Below are positions 9,296 to 20,069 of a DNA stretch of 64,000 bases, piece after piece; positions within the stretch are counted from its first letter, which is position 1; every line of letters begins with the position of its first letter. The DNA comes from Macrocybe gigantea (taxonomy: Eukaryota; Basidiomycota; Agaricomycetes; Agaricales; Callistosporiaceae). A model generated the notes under the pieces. The model was given only the letters and a program-made list of their open reading frames with translations, was not told the origin of the DNA and made no database searches. The translations under genes were made by a program, and so were the position numbers. The stretch lies in contig SJRY01000234.1 in the NCBI GenBank assembly GCA_011319805.1, positions 620,001 through 684,000 on the forward strand, read 5' to 3'.

Positions 9296-12056
9296 ATGCT
9301 ATCTCCAATCGCAATGCCTTCCCATCTCTCAGACTTTTCCCTCGATACCTTCTGGCTCGTACTTGGGGTGCTGTCTGGAACGCCTTCCGCTAGGCCTCTG
9401 GCCGTTTCGTTCATTCTTATTAGATTCCAAGCATTCATTTCCGACTGGTCAGTACCAGCTGGAGGATTTGAATCACGCTTCCTTTGCGCTGTGCTGCGTC
9501 TTTGTCGAGTTCCTATGTGATTATGCCTAGCGTTGCTTCATCGCTGTCACCCTGACGCTCAGCGGCGACGATGCAGTAAGCACTTTTGCTGCCAGCTTCT
9601 TTGTCTTTGTCCGACCTGATGAACTTTTCATGTTAGATCGAGGCCATTCTGACCGACATTCCATTCTTTTCTGTGGGCTTGATGACATTTGCTATTCTCA
9701 CTTTCGTGCTTGTCGTGAAGCGTACCAGCACGTAGGTTTTTTGATGCCTCCAACGACATTGTGCTGATCGACTGAATTCTTGCCAGTATTTCACTTTATC
9801 TTTATTCCTCTTCTTTTTTTGCTTTCATCGCGGCCATCTTTGACTTGAGCCAATTGTTATCGACCAGCAAGCCTGCCGTTCTCAAGAATGCCACCACTGG
9901 CCTCCTACGGGTTCGCGAAGTCGCCCTCGCTCTTTCTGTCGGTTCTCTCTACCTCTTCCTCTGGTATTTCATCGCACAGCGTCCTCCGGGCGAACAAGAC
10001 GTCGACGACGAATTCATCAGGCTGGAAAGCGGTCAGCTAGTAGGTCCGTATATTCACAGCGCCAGTTGGAGACGTTGGGGCATCGTTGGGTTTGGTTTGA
10101 AGTGGAGTCTGTTGGTACTCTCCATCTCGATACCGACTCTCCAGATCATTTGGAGGCTGATGAAGGACACTGCGAAGTTTGGGGCCGTCTACGTCGCTGA
10201 ATCAACCATCGAAGTGGTGGTATCAGCCATCTTCATTATCAAAATCTTTCTCACCATCTACCTATCGCCGCTGACGCCGTGGTGGCGTCCTTTACAACAC
10301 TATCTGACCCCGATATTCGCGCTGCTCCTTGGCATGAGCCTGGGGATTGGAAACTTGTTGATGCGTACGTGCCAGTGTATGTATGAAATTCTGATTGATT
10401 ACGACAGCCGTTGCTATAGCTGTGTTCACTGAAACTACCCTCGGTCGATTTTTGCGGGCAGTTGAATTGTACACCCTCATCTTATTCGTCCTTATCGCCT
10501 CTTTCCACGCTACACCTCGCACGTCATCTTCTTCTTCACTGCGGAGGCCTAGTCAACTGCTGATCGTCAAGGAGAAGCAGTCTCAAACTGCTTTCAACAT
10601 GAGTACACCAGCGTCAACTACAAGGCAATCAGTCTTCGTCAATAAGCCACTACCAGCCAATCCTGATGTCGTACCGACCGTCAATATGTCAACACCAGCA
10701 AGACACGCAGCAGCTACCAATGCGGTCTCTTCTCCCTCCAATTCCAAGCCAACCTTTGAGAAACTGCCTACCCTAGCGCCTGTCAGAAGGACTTCAATTG
10801 CTACTGAAGTCCTTGATGTTCACTTCCAACAACCATTGGCCCAACGAAATGTGGAATTGTCAAAAGGTCGCCCAACGACATCCTTCTCCATCGCGTCCTA
10901 TTACCAGATGGAACGTCGTTCCCTAGAGCTGCCAGATTTGCCGAAGCCCCAGTTGGCCAGAACCAACACCTCATCTCCCGTGTATGGTCTTTATGGGACC
11001 ATCAACCCCCAGGCTACAGGGGTGTCGGCAACACCTCGCCCGCGGAGCAGCGTCATGTCATTGGAGGAGCTGCTGCGTCGGCAGTCTGAACTGGACAAGA
11101 GTATAGCCTCTCTGAGATTACTTGCCCAACAATCAGAATTAGAGCTCCCGACCTCGACCAAGGCAGAAGCTTCATTCTCGAAAGAGACTGTCGTTACTGG
11201 TGCGGACACCTTGCTGGCCCGTAGCAGCAGCATGAACACGGCCTCCATCCTCGGACGCAAGCCTGAGTCTGTATCAAATCAGAGCGACTTTTCGTTAAGC
11301 ATTTTTCCCGAGCCTCCCGCCATGGACATGCCCGAAAACGTTCAAGCGATGATTAGGAGGAGGAATAGTATGACGGCAAACTCGCAGGCAATAGATGATG
11401 GTGCTGCTCTCGTTCCGCGGCCGAGGGCAATAAACGATGAAAGATATGGTTCTGCCGGAACTCAATATGACGTTACGTCTTTCATCGGAGGTTAGTGCCG
11501 TCAAGTTTTTGTCACATCATCGCGTTGCTAAAGCGCACTTGCAGGTCTGACCGCGCCAGTAGGAGAGGTGGCAGCGGGAAAGGATGAGACGCGCAGGGCG
11601 AGATCTGGTTCGACGAGTTCTCGGCCAGCATCAATCGACAATTCAGCCCTTATTCTGCACCGGAAATTAACCAAGCCTACATCCCCGCTGAGTGACATTG
11701 AATCAGAAAACGAGGTGACACCGAAGCAGTCCGCGCAAAGTCTGCGGCCACTGTTCTTGGAATCTTTCAAACCGCCACCAGCAGCGCCTGCAACGACGAC
11801 GTCCAGTCTGTCTAGCAGCGGCCCGCGTCCGCTGAGACGAGACCGTAGCAACTCGCTACGACCTTTATTGTTAGGGATGCCAACTACGGTGGCGCCTGTG
11901 TCATTCTCCTCGTCTACAAAAGTGCCGATCGGGCCGCGTAGGCAGTATGGGCGGCGTCCGAATATTGGTGTGCCGACACCTGCAACGGGCAGTGAAACGG
12001 AAGCAGTGTCAGGAGCGTTTGAGCGACCGCGTGCGCCGCCGGAGCTGCCGAAGTAG
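9296..12056 (+). CDS. Multi-span membrane protein with long disordered C-terminal tail
   Basis: Function not recognised. Translation from ATG 9296 begins MLSPIAMPSHLSDFSLD and gives about seven hydrophobic segments across five exons: FWLVLGVLSG, the exon after 9653 (IPFFSVGLMTFAILTFVLVV), YLYSSSFFAFIAAIFDL, EVALALSVGSLYLFLWYFI, FGLKWSLLVLSISIPTL, VVVSAIFIIKIFLTIYL, FALLLGMSLGIGNLLM and LYTLILFVLIASF. This resembles the layout of 7-TM proteins. From about 10500 a Ser/Thr/Pro-rich cytoplasmic-type tail of more than 450 residues follows, with a coiled segment (LEELLRRQSELDKSIASLRL). A last intron (gttagt...gcag, about 11490-11545) leads to the final exon ending RAPPELPK. A sensor or receptor-like role is possible but not shown. 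No frame break was noticed. Confidence 0.7.
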
Positions 12057-12582
12057 AGTAATGTCATGCATTTTGTACTATGGTAGGTCGGCATGTGCCG
12101 ATGATTCGCGATGTGCAAATTCTGAAAAATCGTGAATAACTCAATGACTACTCTCAATCATCTTCCAAAAATTCAAGGAACTATATATGATGTATATAAT
12201 GAAGTTTGTAGCATTAGAAATTCTGAGCAGTTGTTAAAAGCGAGGCCAAAAAGTCTGGAATGGGCAAAACGGCATCCTACCACTCAACAACTTCTTCAGC
12301 GGAGTGAGAATGTAAACGTGACCATGCATCACGTGAATTTGCAGATCGCGAACTTTTCGTCCTCTGCCCTCGGTCATTGCCCGATACCTTCCACACACCA
12401 GACGCTCCCCCGTAAAATTTCAAGGACACAGGCAGCACATATTTAAATGTATTTACAAAGTTTTGAACTTGTAGGATTGATATCAAAAATCATAAAAATC
12501 AAAAAGTCCGAAATTTACAAAGCCCGGCCCACCCATAGTAGTGTAAATTTATAAACAAGCAAAGTTCGCATGTGTTCACGTG
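12057..12582. other. Intergenic spacer upstream of J-domain gene
   Basis: This 526-bp AT-rich spacer has no convincing coding frame. It holds CACGTG at 12330-12335 and again at 12577-12582, the second touching the next start codon. The short element tttacaaag occurs twice (about 12453 and 12515). No RNA gene was recognised. Confidence 0.4.
12577..12582. promoter_or_regulatory. CACGTG directly abutting the J-protein start codon
   Basis: The palindrome ends one base before the ATG at 12583 (ttCACGTGATGTCACAG). It is either a promoter element inside a very short leader or evidence that transcription starts close to the ATG. Confidence 0.35.
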
Positions 12583-13412
12583 ATGTCACAGTTCCCTGAC
12601 TACTATGTCCTCCTCGGCGTTCCTTCGTCCGCGTCCCAGGATGAAATACGCCAAGCGTACAAGAAAGAATCGCTCAAGTGAGCGCGCTCTTGTCGGTACT
12701 GCTGGCATCGCTGATATCCCCAAGGACTCATCCGGACAGGTTCGCCAGAGCCACCCCAGCCGAACGGAAACGTGCAACCGAGAAATTTCAGGTAACCATT
12801 TACCACAGGTGACGCCCAGTTTACCTCTCTCAATGCATGCGCCCAGGCTGTTGCAGATGCGTATTATGTTCTTTCAGATCGAGAACGCCGCAAAGATTAC
12901 GATCGACTGTATACCTCGCGCTCGTCCTCGGACCGTACCAGCGACCCCAGCTCGTCATCCAATTTCTTTTCGCAATTCGCAAGCATGTTTGGCGGCGCAG
13001 GAGCTCAGCTCAGCCCAATGCGGAGGGCGTTTTTGCTGATGTCTTTGAGGAGGTAATGCCATGCGACAATATTTTCTAGGCGATGTTCTACATCTCTTCC
13101 CGACAGTTGTTGCGTCCAGAGGTGGAACGCCGTGCCCTTGGTGGACCTATATTGGTGCCTTGTCTGGCGCCGGACTAGGCTTTATCATTGCCAGCATTCC
13201 TGGGCTTATGCTTGAAACCTTTCTCGGGAACCGACTGGGAGCGATTCGCGATGCAAAAGGGAAGAGTGTTGCAGCCGTGTTCAATCAGCTTGACGGATCT
13301 CAAAAAGCAGAGGTGCGACGTCAGCCTAAACTCGCTTTGACGCTGTCTCATTCATGCCACCACGAAGATCATTCGAGCCCTGGCCATGAAAATTCTAGGT
13401 TCGGCATTGTGA
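12583..13412 (+). CDS. J-domain (DnaJ) protein with hydrophobic C-terminal region
   Basis: This is an Hsp70 co-chaperone. The N-terminal J domain spans MSQFPDYYVLLGVPSSASQD, EIRQAYKKESLK, then THPDR (the HPD motif, joined across an intron), ATEKFQ, AVADAYYVLSDRERRKDYD. A Ser-rich and Phe/Gly linker (FFSQFASMFGG) follows, then an acidic helix (NAEGVFADVFEE) and a Gly-rich hydrophobic stretch (YIGALSGAGLGFIIASIPG) that could insert in a membrane. The tail is NRLGAIRDAKGKSVAAVFNQ and ends RALAMKILGSAL. Two one-base losses break the frame: near 13004-13016 (between GGAGAQ and PNAEGVF) and at 13135-13137 in a CCC run (between EVERRA and WWTYIG). Introns lie at about 12678-12723, 12791-12845 and 13052-13107, plus one before ATCATTCGAGCC. 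It is similar to small fungal J proteins of unknown client. The subcellular site is not resolved. Confidence 0.8.
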
Positions 13413-13696
13413 TCCTCCTTCAAAAATATACTATGATACCACACATTCCATACATATAATGACCATGTTTGACACGCAGCAGTGTAATTGGGGTATTCTG
13501 TATTCATAGACCTATTCGTACGGCAAGATTGCCAATATACTGGTTTTTGTGACCCTGAGCGGACCCCGTGCCTCTCTTGTTATGTAAAAAAAAAGTGGAA
13601 AAAAATAAACATGCGCCCATCTTCTAGGCGGGTTGCATGCGCGGCTCCTCACTCCTTGCATGATGTTTTCTCCAGTGCGGAACCTCCGTCAGCAAT

Positions 13697-14583
13697 ATGT
13701 CGACCAAACGTCTCAAGTTCCAAGAGTATTCCTCATGTTCGCCACAACACCTTGAAACCTACACATGGGGCTCGCCTTCAGCGCCGCGTTCCGGAGACGA
13801 CACTGATGGGTTCGTTGCGAAACCAGACAATGCCATTTTCCTCAAACTGATGTGGATAACCGGACTACTTTCATTTCAGACTGCGTACTTCTCACTCCGT
13901 ACAAGAAGTACCGTCAGCAGAAGCAATTCATAGGTTTCAGAGCCACAACTCAAACATTCTTTGACAGGGAAGACTGGGATATACAGATCGCCTATATCCG
14001 CAAGGAAGCCGATAGGGAAGGAAAACGGCGGTAGCGGTGCCCTGGAGTTGAAGAGTTCAGGTAACTGTCGTCATCCTGCAGGTCTAAAATGACGTTTGAC
14101 CGACACTTAGGAATCACAAGAGAGCATAACCGCACCCACAACACTGTACATTCTAACAAACGTTCTGAGCGCCAGTCAGGTACATCTTCTGCACCTCGAC
14201 CCGAGAAGCGCCGGAGATTAGAGGGACAACCTGGTCCTGCGGCTGCATCCGCTAATAGTTTCGAAGCACCTAACACAGCCCGAGAGTGCACCACCATAGT
14301 GGAGATGTTCCCTGCTATGGACATTGCAGAGAATAGCTATCTAACTGAGTTTTCGACGCCTACTTCAGTTCGCGCCCTCATCGAAGGTGCGACCTGTCGC
14401 ATGCCTCAGGTTTGGCGTATACCGCTGACCCAGATTCACTTAGGCATGCAAAGGCAGCTAGAGAGCGAGATGGTAGCTCGAAGGAGAGCAGAGCAGATGT
14501 ACCAGGTCGAGTTGCGAAAGCGCATGGAACTACAAGCCCTCGTCGACCAAATTGGGTGTACATTGCCTGGATCTCCCGATTAG
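13697..14583 (+). CDS. Hypothetical basic protein with C-terminal coiled coil
   Basis: Not recognised. It starts MSTKRLKFQEYSSCSPQHLE and includes VLLTPYKKYRQQKQFIGF, TFFDREDWDIQIAY and a basic run (EADREGKRR). An intron (gtagcg...gcag, about 14031-14080, phase 2) joins RR to SKMTFDRHLGI. The C-terminal exon holds EKRRRLEG (a likely nuclear signal) and a Met/Arg/Glu-rich helix (QLESEMVARRRAEQMYQVEL) ending CTLPGSPD. The frame changes once near 13830-13850: one base short between KPDNA and FPQTDVDNRTTFISD. Nuclear localisation is inferred from composition only. Confidence 0.5.
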
Positions 14584-14766
14584 GTAAATACATTTCCCGA
14601 TAAAGGACTTCATGCCTTTTTTCTTGGTTCTACGTATGCTGGCTGTGACTGGATGTAGGTATGGCGTGGTATTATACTGCAGACAGTGAGAATAGGATAG
14701 GAAAAAAAACCTCCGTCGTAATGATGATGCATGTTCTCGCTTTGAGGAATGGTTTGATTGCATATT

Positions 14767-15940
14767 TTAATGCCACATTTCCCCGACTTCGCAGTCTTCT
14801 AAGGAATTCCGGGCTTGCATAGCCAGCAACGCATGATAATCATTCAGACCACCAGCGCCATTTGCAATAGCTAGACTGAGAGCAGCTACTGCTTTCTCCG
14901 ACCCATATGAGGAAGCTTGAGAGTGCATTTGCGGGGAATCGTCCGGATGGGGTGAATGAGAGGAAGGTGAAATAGTCAGACTTTCCATCATGACATCTGG
15001 GCAGTCCGAGGAGGGGATTGAAGTCGACGCAAAAGAGGGAGAATGGAACGCCCAAGACGTCTTGGCATGTACTGAGGGAGAAGCCTCCCCGACTCCCAGG
15101 CCAGAAAGGGAAGTTATGCAGGATAACTTTGCCTGCGATGTACGACAAGCCTTCACCAAAGGGTCGTCAGTTAGCTCATGTGCATTATCGGAGAGCGACG
15201 TTCGCTCTCCCATATATATCATGATTTCGTCGTCGTCAGAATCTGAACAAGACCATGGGATATGCAGGGTGAGCAGAATCAAATAGCTACCTACGAAGTC
15301 AGTGGTTATCTCACCGGTGTACATCTCCTTTGTTTTAGCATGTACATCAGAGCGGGATCCCGAGAGCTCATAATCTCGCATACGTTGAACCAGACATTCT
15401 CCATTCTCGGCGATGCTTTGGTGAAGTTCCCAGAACGCGTTGGAACGGAGCCTCGATAGTGCGGTATCATCAACTTCTGGTGGAACAGGTAGTTCCATCT
15501 GACTGGGAGTAAAAGAAAGGCCGGACCGACGCCTGCTTGGGCTGGACGTTGGAAAGAGGTGGAAGTCCGCGGGCGTCATCGGGAAGGAGGGGCTGGGCGG
15601 GTTCGACGAGTTGTGGAGAGCGCCTGTAGACCTGCCCGAGTAGAATTCTATGTTACACAGCGGCTACGGCAACGGTTCAATTGCTGATGAGCAATGAGTG
15701 TTTATAAAGACTTGCTGATGAATCTCTACGACGCCTCTTGCTATGTCTGCCCGACACGCCGACGCGAGGAGAGTTAGAGGTAAGTAGGGAGCGAGACCTC
15801 TTCACTGACGACCTCCATATTGTCTCCGGAGCAGAAAAGGGACCAGCGGAAGAGGCAGATGCCGACTGGGACCTACGTCTGCAGTGCTTGTAGGTCTTGA
15901 TGGAGGCCATGACGGAGGAGACAAGGTCGGGATGTGACAT
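14767..15940 (-). CDS. Hypothetical Ser/Pro-rich protein
   Basis: Not recognised. The first exon from ATG 15940 reads MSHPDLVSSVMASIKTYKHC and then a Ser/Arg-rich basic stretch (SKRRRRDSS). A canonical intron (gtcttt...ctacag) joins ALHNSSNPPSPSFPMTPADF. The second exon contains a predicted helix (VDDTALSRLRSNAFWELHQS, continuing IAENGECLVQRMRDYE), and a third exon has SDSDDDEIMIYMGERTSLSD. It ends in an Ala-rich helix (SEKAVAALSLAIANGAGG) and DCEVGEMWH. The SP-rich N-terminus (LFPTSSPSRRRSGLSFTPSQ) looks like a phosphorylation-rich regulatory region. It is tandem with the next minus gene, whose stop lies 161 bp upstream of this start. Confidence 0.55.
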
Positions 15941-16101
15941 AATGCGTGACAACTTTTCTACTCTAAAGCACACAATACTATGCCCCGTGTAGGATAATCG
16001 CATGTAAAAATCAGTTTTGACGACACCCTCTCCTCTCGCTCACAATCCTCCTTGAACGCCCGTCCCGCAATTGTACAATTTATCTATAACTTGAAGTTCT
16101 C

Positions 16102-18834
16102 CTACTCAATCGACAGAAAGAAAAGACTAAAACCACTCACGTCCTCCAACAAAAAAGCACCTGTTTTCCCGATTCTCCGACGCAAGACGTCCATGTATGG
16201 ATCGGGTGCGTCATCTGTGCCAAGGACTCGCCCAAGTTCAGCGCCGAGACTCCTCGTCCAAGGGGAAGAAGCAATATATTTCGCTGCAAAGAATTAAGAT
16301 TTATCTTTTCTCGAAGACTTAACAAGATTTCACTCACATGCATGTGTACCAACCCGTAACAAGGTAGACAGTGCCCTGCAAATCAGAGGACAGATGAGTA
16401 AACCCATGTATTCGTCATGGTGAACTAAGCGATGTCGAATAATTGAGAATAGCACGTCTCGCAATAATCCCAAGCCTCGATGTGACGTAACGTATCATCG
16501 CGGAGTTTCTGGGACTCTATGATGAAATAAGCGAGAGAGGCTATCATGGCATAATTAGGACGACGTCTGCACAGGAGATAGGGAAGGCAAATATACATGC
16601 TGCTGTGAAATCTGCGAGACTTGCGTTCGTCGCCGAATCCCAGGCATACTGCGCTTGCGATATACTTAGGACGGAATCGCCGCCCTCACTCAGAATTGAA
16701 GCGGCAGCAATCACCGAACCCTGCAGTTCGCGAAGTATGGAAGGACAAGGCAACGGCCCCCGCAAAATTTTGACGACCGACCCCAGTAACTCAAGTGCCA
16801 TGCCGCGAAAGCCTTCCCTGCTTCGGCAAAAAATGGTATGGAAGTCAAGCAAAAGTTTGACGGACAGCAGCTTCGTATCCACTCCTAAGTTGCTGTCCTG
16901 GACGTTGATGAGATGACTGTTGCAACGTGAGACTGAACCACGCCTTGAGAACGGCTAGAAGACTTGCGTTATTGTCTTTGTAATTGCTTCAATCAGATTA
17001 GCAGTAGCGTTGCAGACAGTTGATCGAGGTTCACCTTGTCGGGTTTTATTGGTCAACGATGCGTCTTCCGCGTTGTTCGCCGAAGGGGATAAATATGTAG
17101 CTCTTGTCAAGGTAATATTCTCGAGCGAAAGGCATCGGACTGGAGCGCGTTAAAGCCAAGTCACCAATGATAAACGAATTTTTACTTCTCAGTTCTGCAT
17201 CTGTGTCGCCAAGCAGCAGAAAGAGGTACGATAGGCAACGGCATATTTCTGGTGCTCTTGTTTGCATGTCTGGAATGGATACAACTAAATTGAGTTTCAA
17301 GACCCATTCCAAGATCAGGCAAGCGTTGTTCAAAATCGCCAGAATCGAATCTCTGGGTATATGGCCTTCGGTAGTTGACATGTCCTTCAAATAATCCATG
17401 CAGCGCCCAAAGACCTGCTATAGAAGAAAGACAGTCAATAGAACAACAACGACATCGCTAGCCGAATAATATACAAGCATCGCCAGGGTTATTTGGCTCT
17501 GATGCTCCAATAACCGCGTCTCGAAGTAATGGATGGTTGGGAATTCGATTCCCTCTTCTGGAAGATTAACGACTCGAGATGCAGCAACCATAACATAGTC
17601 TGCATTCAGGGAATAGTGAAAAACCATGTAGAGTAGACGCATATATCTGCTCACCAGTATCGTGAGGTATTCTACATTGGCGTATCGTTGATCGCTCCAC
17701 ATCGACCAACACCAAGGGACGATGTTTCCCCATTTCAGGAGAATGACCACTGGTATAGTCAAGTTGTGAAAAGCCCTCCACGAAAGAGTATGTGTTTCGT
17801 CTATAATGCCTTGCATCATGTCCAGTAAATGTGCGAATGTCCTCGGCCTGGTAATCAGATCCACTTGCTCAACGACATTCGTCTACACGAGGATAAGCTC
17901 CAGACAGATGGTCCAGGAGAGTGGTACTGACGGATAATAGACACATGACCATGGCATTGCTGACTTGCTCCTGTACGCTTGGCCGGGCAGAGGGCCAATC
18001 AACTGCAAGTCCATTCAGAGGACCATTAGTCATATTGAAGAACAAGAAATCTGCCAAGTTTTCAACCGGACTTTCATCCAGTGTTCTTATGCGGGTGTCA
18101 AGGACAACGAAGAGACTGCGCTCACATGCACCCGGGTTCTGGATTACGATTTCTGAGCTGAGGAGCCAAAATGTAAGCGCCAAACAACAGGCTAACAGCG
18201 AGACGTTTCGCGTAAGGAGAAGCATGGTTTGACGTGATTAGTGACGGTAGGGTTTGCCATTGTTCTGCAGCAGAAGTCAACACAAGTCGCTTCGCTTGGA
18301 CTATACGTACCAGGGAGTTGTGTAGCAGCTAGGACGACTTCTTCATCTTGCTGCGACCACGACTGGTGTGAGATATCTAGCATATGCGAAGCGGGGCCTC
18401 CTGAAATGAGCACTACCAAGAGGCCGAGTTGCGCCATTAGTTTATCTGGCCAAGAAACTATTATAGATTTGGCAAAGAACTGCAAATTTCCACTTGATGT
18501 GCGACGCAGATCGCGCCGGAAATTGAAGACGGAAATTAGAAAGGCGACGTCGACTAGAATGGATGTCATCCAGATATGAAGCAAAAGTCAAAAGTATCGC
18601 AATACCAAGGTCAACGAATACGCGTGAAATGACTTCGAGAGATAAGTGCGATGCTAATGTCAATGAATCGGCCAGAAACTGGAGGATAGCATGTGAGGCT
18701 GAGGCGATTTCATCCTTCGCATTCAAGTTAATTCTGGGTAAATTAAAAAACAAATAGTTGGAGACGAACGTCACATTTTGTAGATGTCTTGATCTTATCT
18801 ATGGTCGCCAATATCGAACGAATGTTGTCATCCA
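16102..18834 (-). CDS. Helix-rich protein of unknown function
   Basis: Not recognised. From ATG 18834 (MDDNIRSILATIDKIKTST) a string of exons encodes amphipathic and hydrophobic helices: EIASASHAILQFLADSLTLA, VISRVFVDLGIAILLTF, WPDKLMAQLGLLVVLISGG, NVSLLACCLALTFWLLSSE, VQEQVSNAMVMCLLSVSTTL, FAHLLDMMQGIIDETHTLSW, SILAILNNACLILEWVLKLN and YAMIASLAYFIIESQKLRDD. The last exon includes LGAELGRVLGTDDAPDPYMD. The spacing suggests a helical-repeat (HEAT/ARM-like) scaffold rather than a transporter, but this is only an impression. The exon order is consistent along the strand. Several joins do not keep frame, notably near 18560-18600, so the model is approximate. It could be two genes. Confidence 0.45.
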
Positions 18835-18992
18835 TGTTATGCGGAAGAAAGATTCAGAGCTGGGTTGAAAAGCACACAGGTGGCAGAAGCAGGTTGAAGC
18901 TCAGGTCACGAGCTTGCCACTGACCGATCCTCAGTTGACGGATCCGGAAATTATGTTCAGGCAACGCGTTATTTCTTTCAATTTTCTCCAAA

Positions 18993-19950
18993 CTACAAGC
19001 CCTGTATACTTTTAAGAAATTGAGTTATATTGGTTTTACATTCCAGGTGTTCATTCGTCTGAGAGAACAAGTTCTCAAACGCTTGTTCAGATTCAAATGC
19101 CTAAGCGAAACATCCGGTGTCAGTCAAGGATGGCTGTACGAGTGCAAGGAGTGCACTCACCGTTACATTTCGGAACTGGAGATCGTCCCAATTCTCATTT
19201 TCCTCAGTACGTATAGCAAGAAGCATCTCCCGCCGCGCAGCGGATACACCCCCTTGTGGACCGCCTTTGTCTTCTACCTTCTTTGCAGATACTTGAACTT
19301 CTCTAACTTCTCCCGAAGGTTTCTTTTCCTTTTTCACCGGAGGTGGTAGTGCACCGGGTTCGTCTGGATCAGGAGGAGGGCCATCGTCAGAGTCAGAATC
19401 ATCGCCTCCATTTTTATGCTGTTTAGATTTGCGCAATAAAACGTCCAAGTAGGTCATAGTGGGGCGTAATTGATGGATCTCGTGAACGGGGTGGAGGTGA
19501 AGTTTGCCTTGATGAAGCGGAGACGTTCAATTATCATGCAGTTCGGCAATGAACATGTTACGCACCATCCCTGACGATTCCCAGCATGTGTACTCCCATC
19601 TGAGGCACCAGTTCACTCTTCATACGCACCTCTGCAAGCCTCGGTTCACCAATGTCTGTGCCCTTGCCCTTCGACTCCTGGTTCTTTTCACGATCGTCTT
19701 CGAGGCGCGCCGCTCCAAGTTCCTTCGCACGCTCAGCGTTCCACACATCGGGCCGCGAATCGTTAGGAACATGTATTTCTAGCCGTCTAGCATTCTGTTT
19801 TATTCTAGCAGTGATCCGTTTCCCGCTTGCTTCGGCTGATGGTGGGATTTGCAGTGGCCTGTTCAGTAAGGGGAATTGGTGGATGTGGACATTTTGTGCA
19901 AGGCGGTCGGAATAGTGTACTGGGAGAGTTAAGACTAGCTCATCATCCAT
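18993..19950 (-). CDS. RPC5: DNA-directed RNA polymerase III subunit RPC5 (Rpc37/Sin-like)
   Basis: This subunit forms a TFIIF-like heterodimer with Rpc53 in RNA polymerase III and works in initiation, termination and reinitiation in the nucleus. ATG at 19950 gives MDDELVLTLPVHYSDRLAQN, VHIHQFPLLNRPLQIPPS and ITARIKQNARRLEIHVPN, the N-terminal dimerisation fold. Then come RLAEVRMKSELVPQMGVHML, a phase-1 intron, KLHLHPVHEIHQLRPTMTYL (the conserved Sin-family signature), an acidic/Pro linker and REMLLAIRTEENENWDDLQF. After a further intron it ends NITQFLKSIQGL. All joins keep frame. The length (about 260 residues) is close to yeast Rpc37. An upstream in-frame stretch (FIVIGTCSLAASTC) is more likely 5' flank than coding. 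Confidence 0.88.
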
Positions 19951-20069
19951 GATTGTAGCACATGTAGAAGCGGCAAGGGAGCATGTTCCAATTACAATAA
20001 ACAAGCTGATTCAGCAACCACAATTTGTCGATTCCAGCCACAAAATGTCCAACAGACCCGGTTTGGAAA

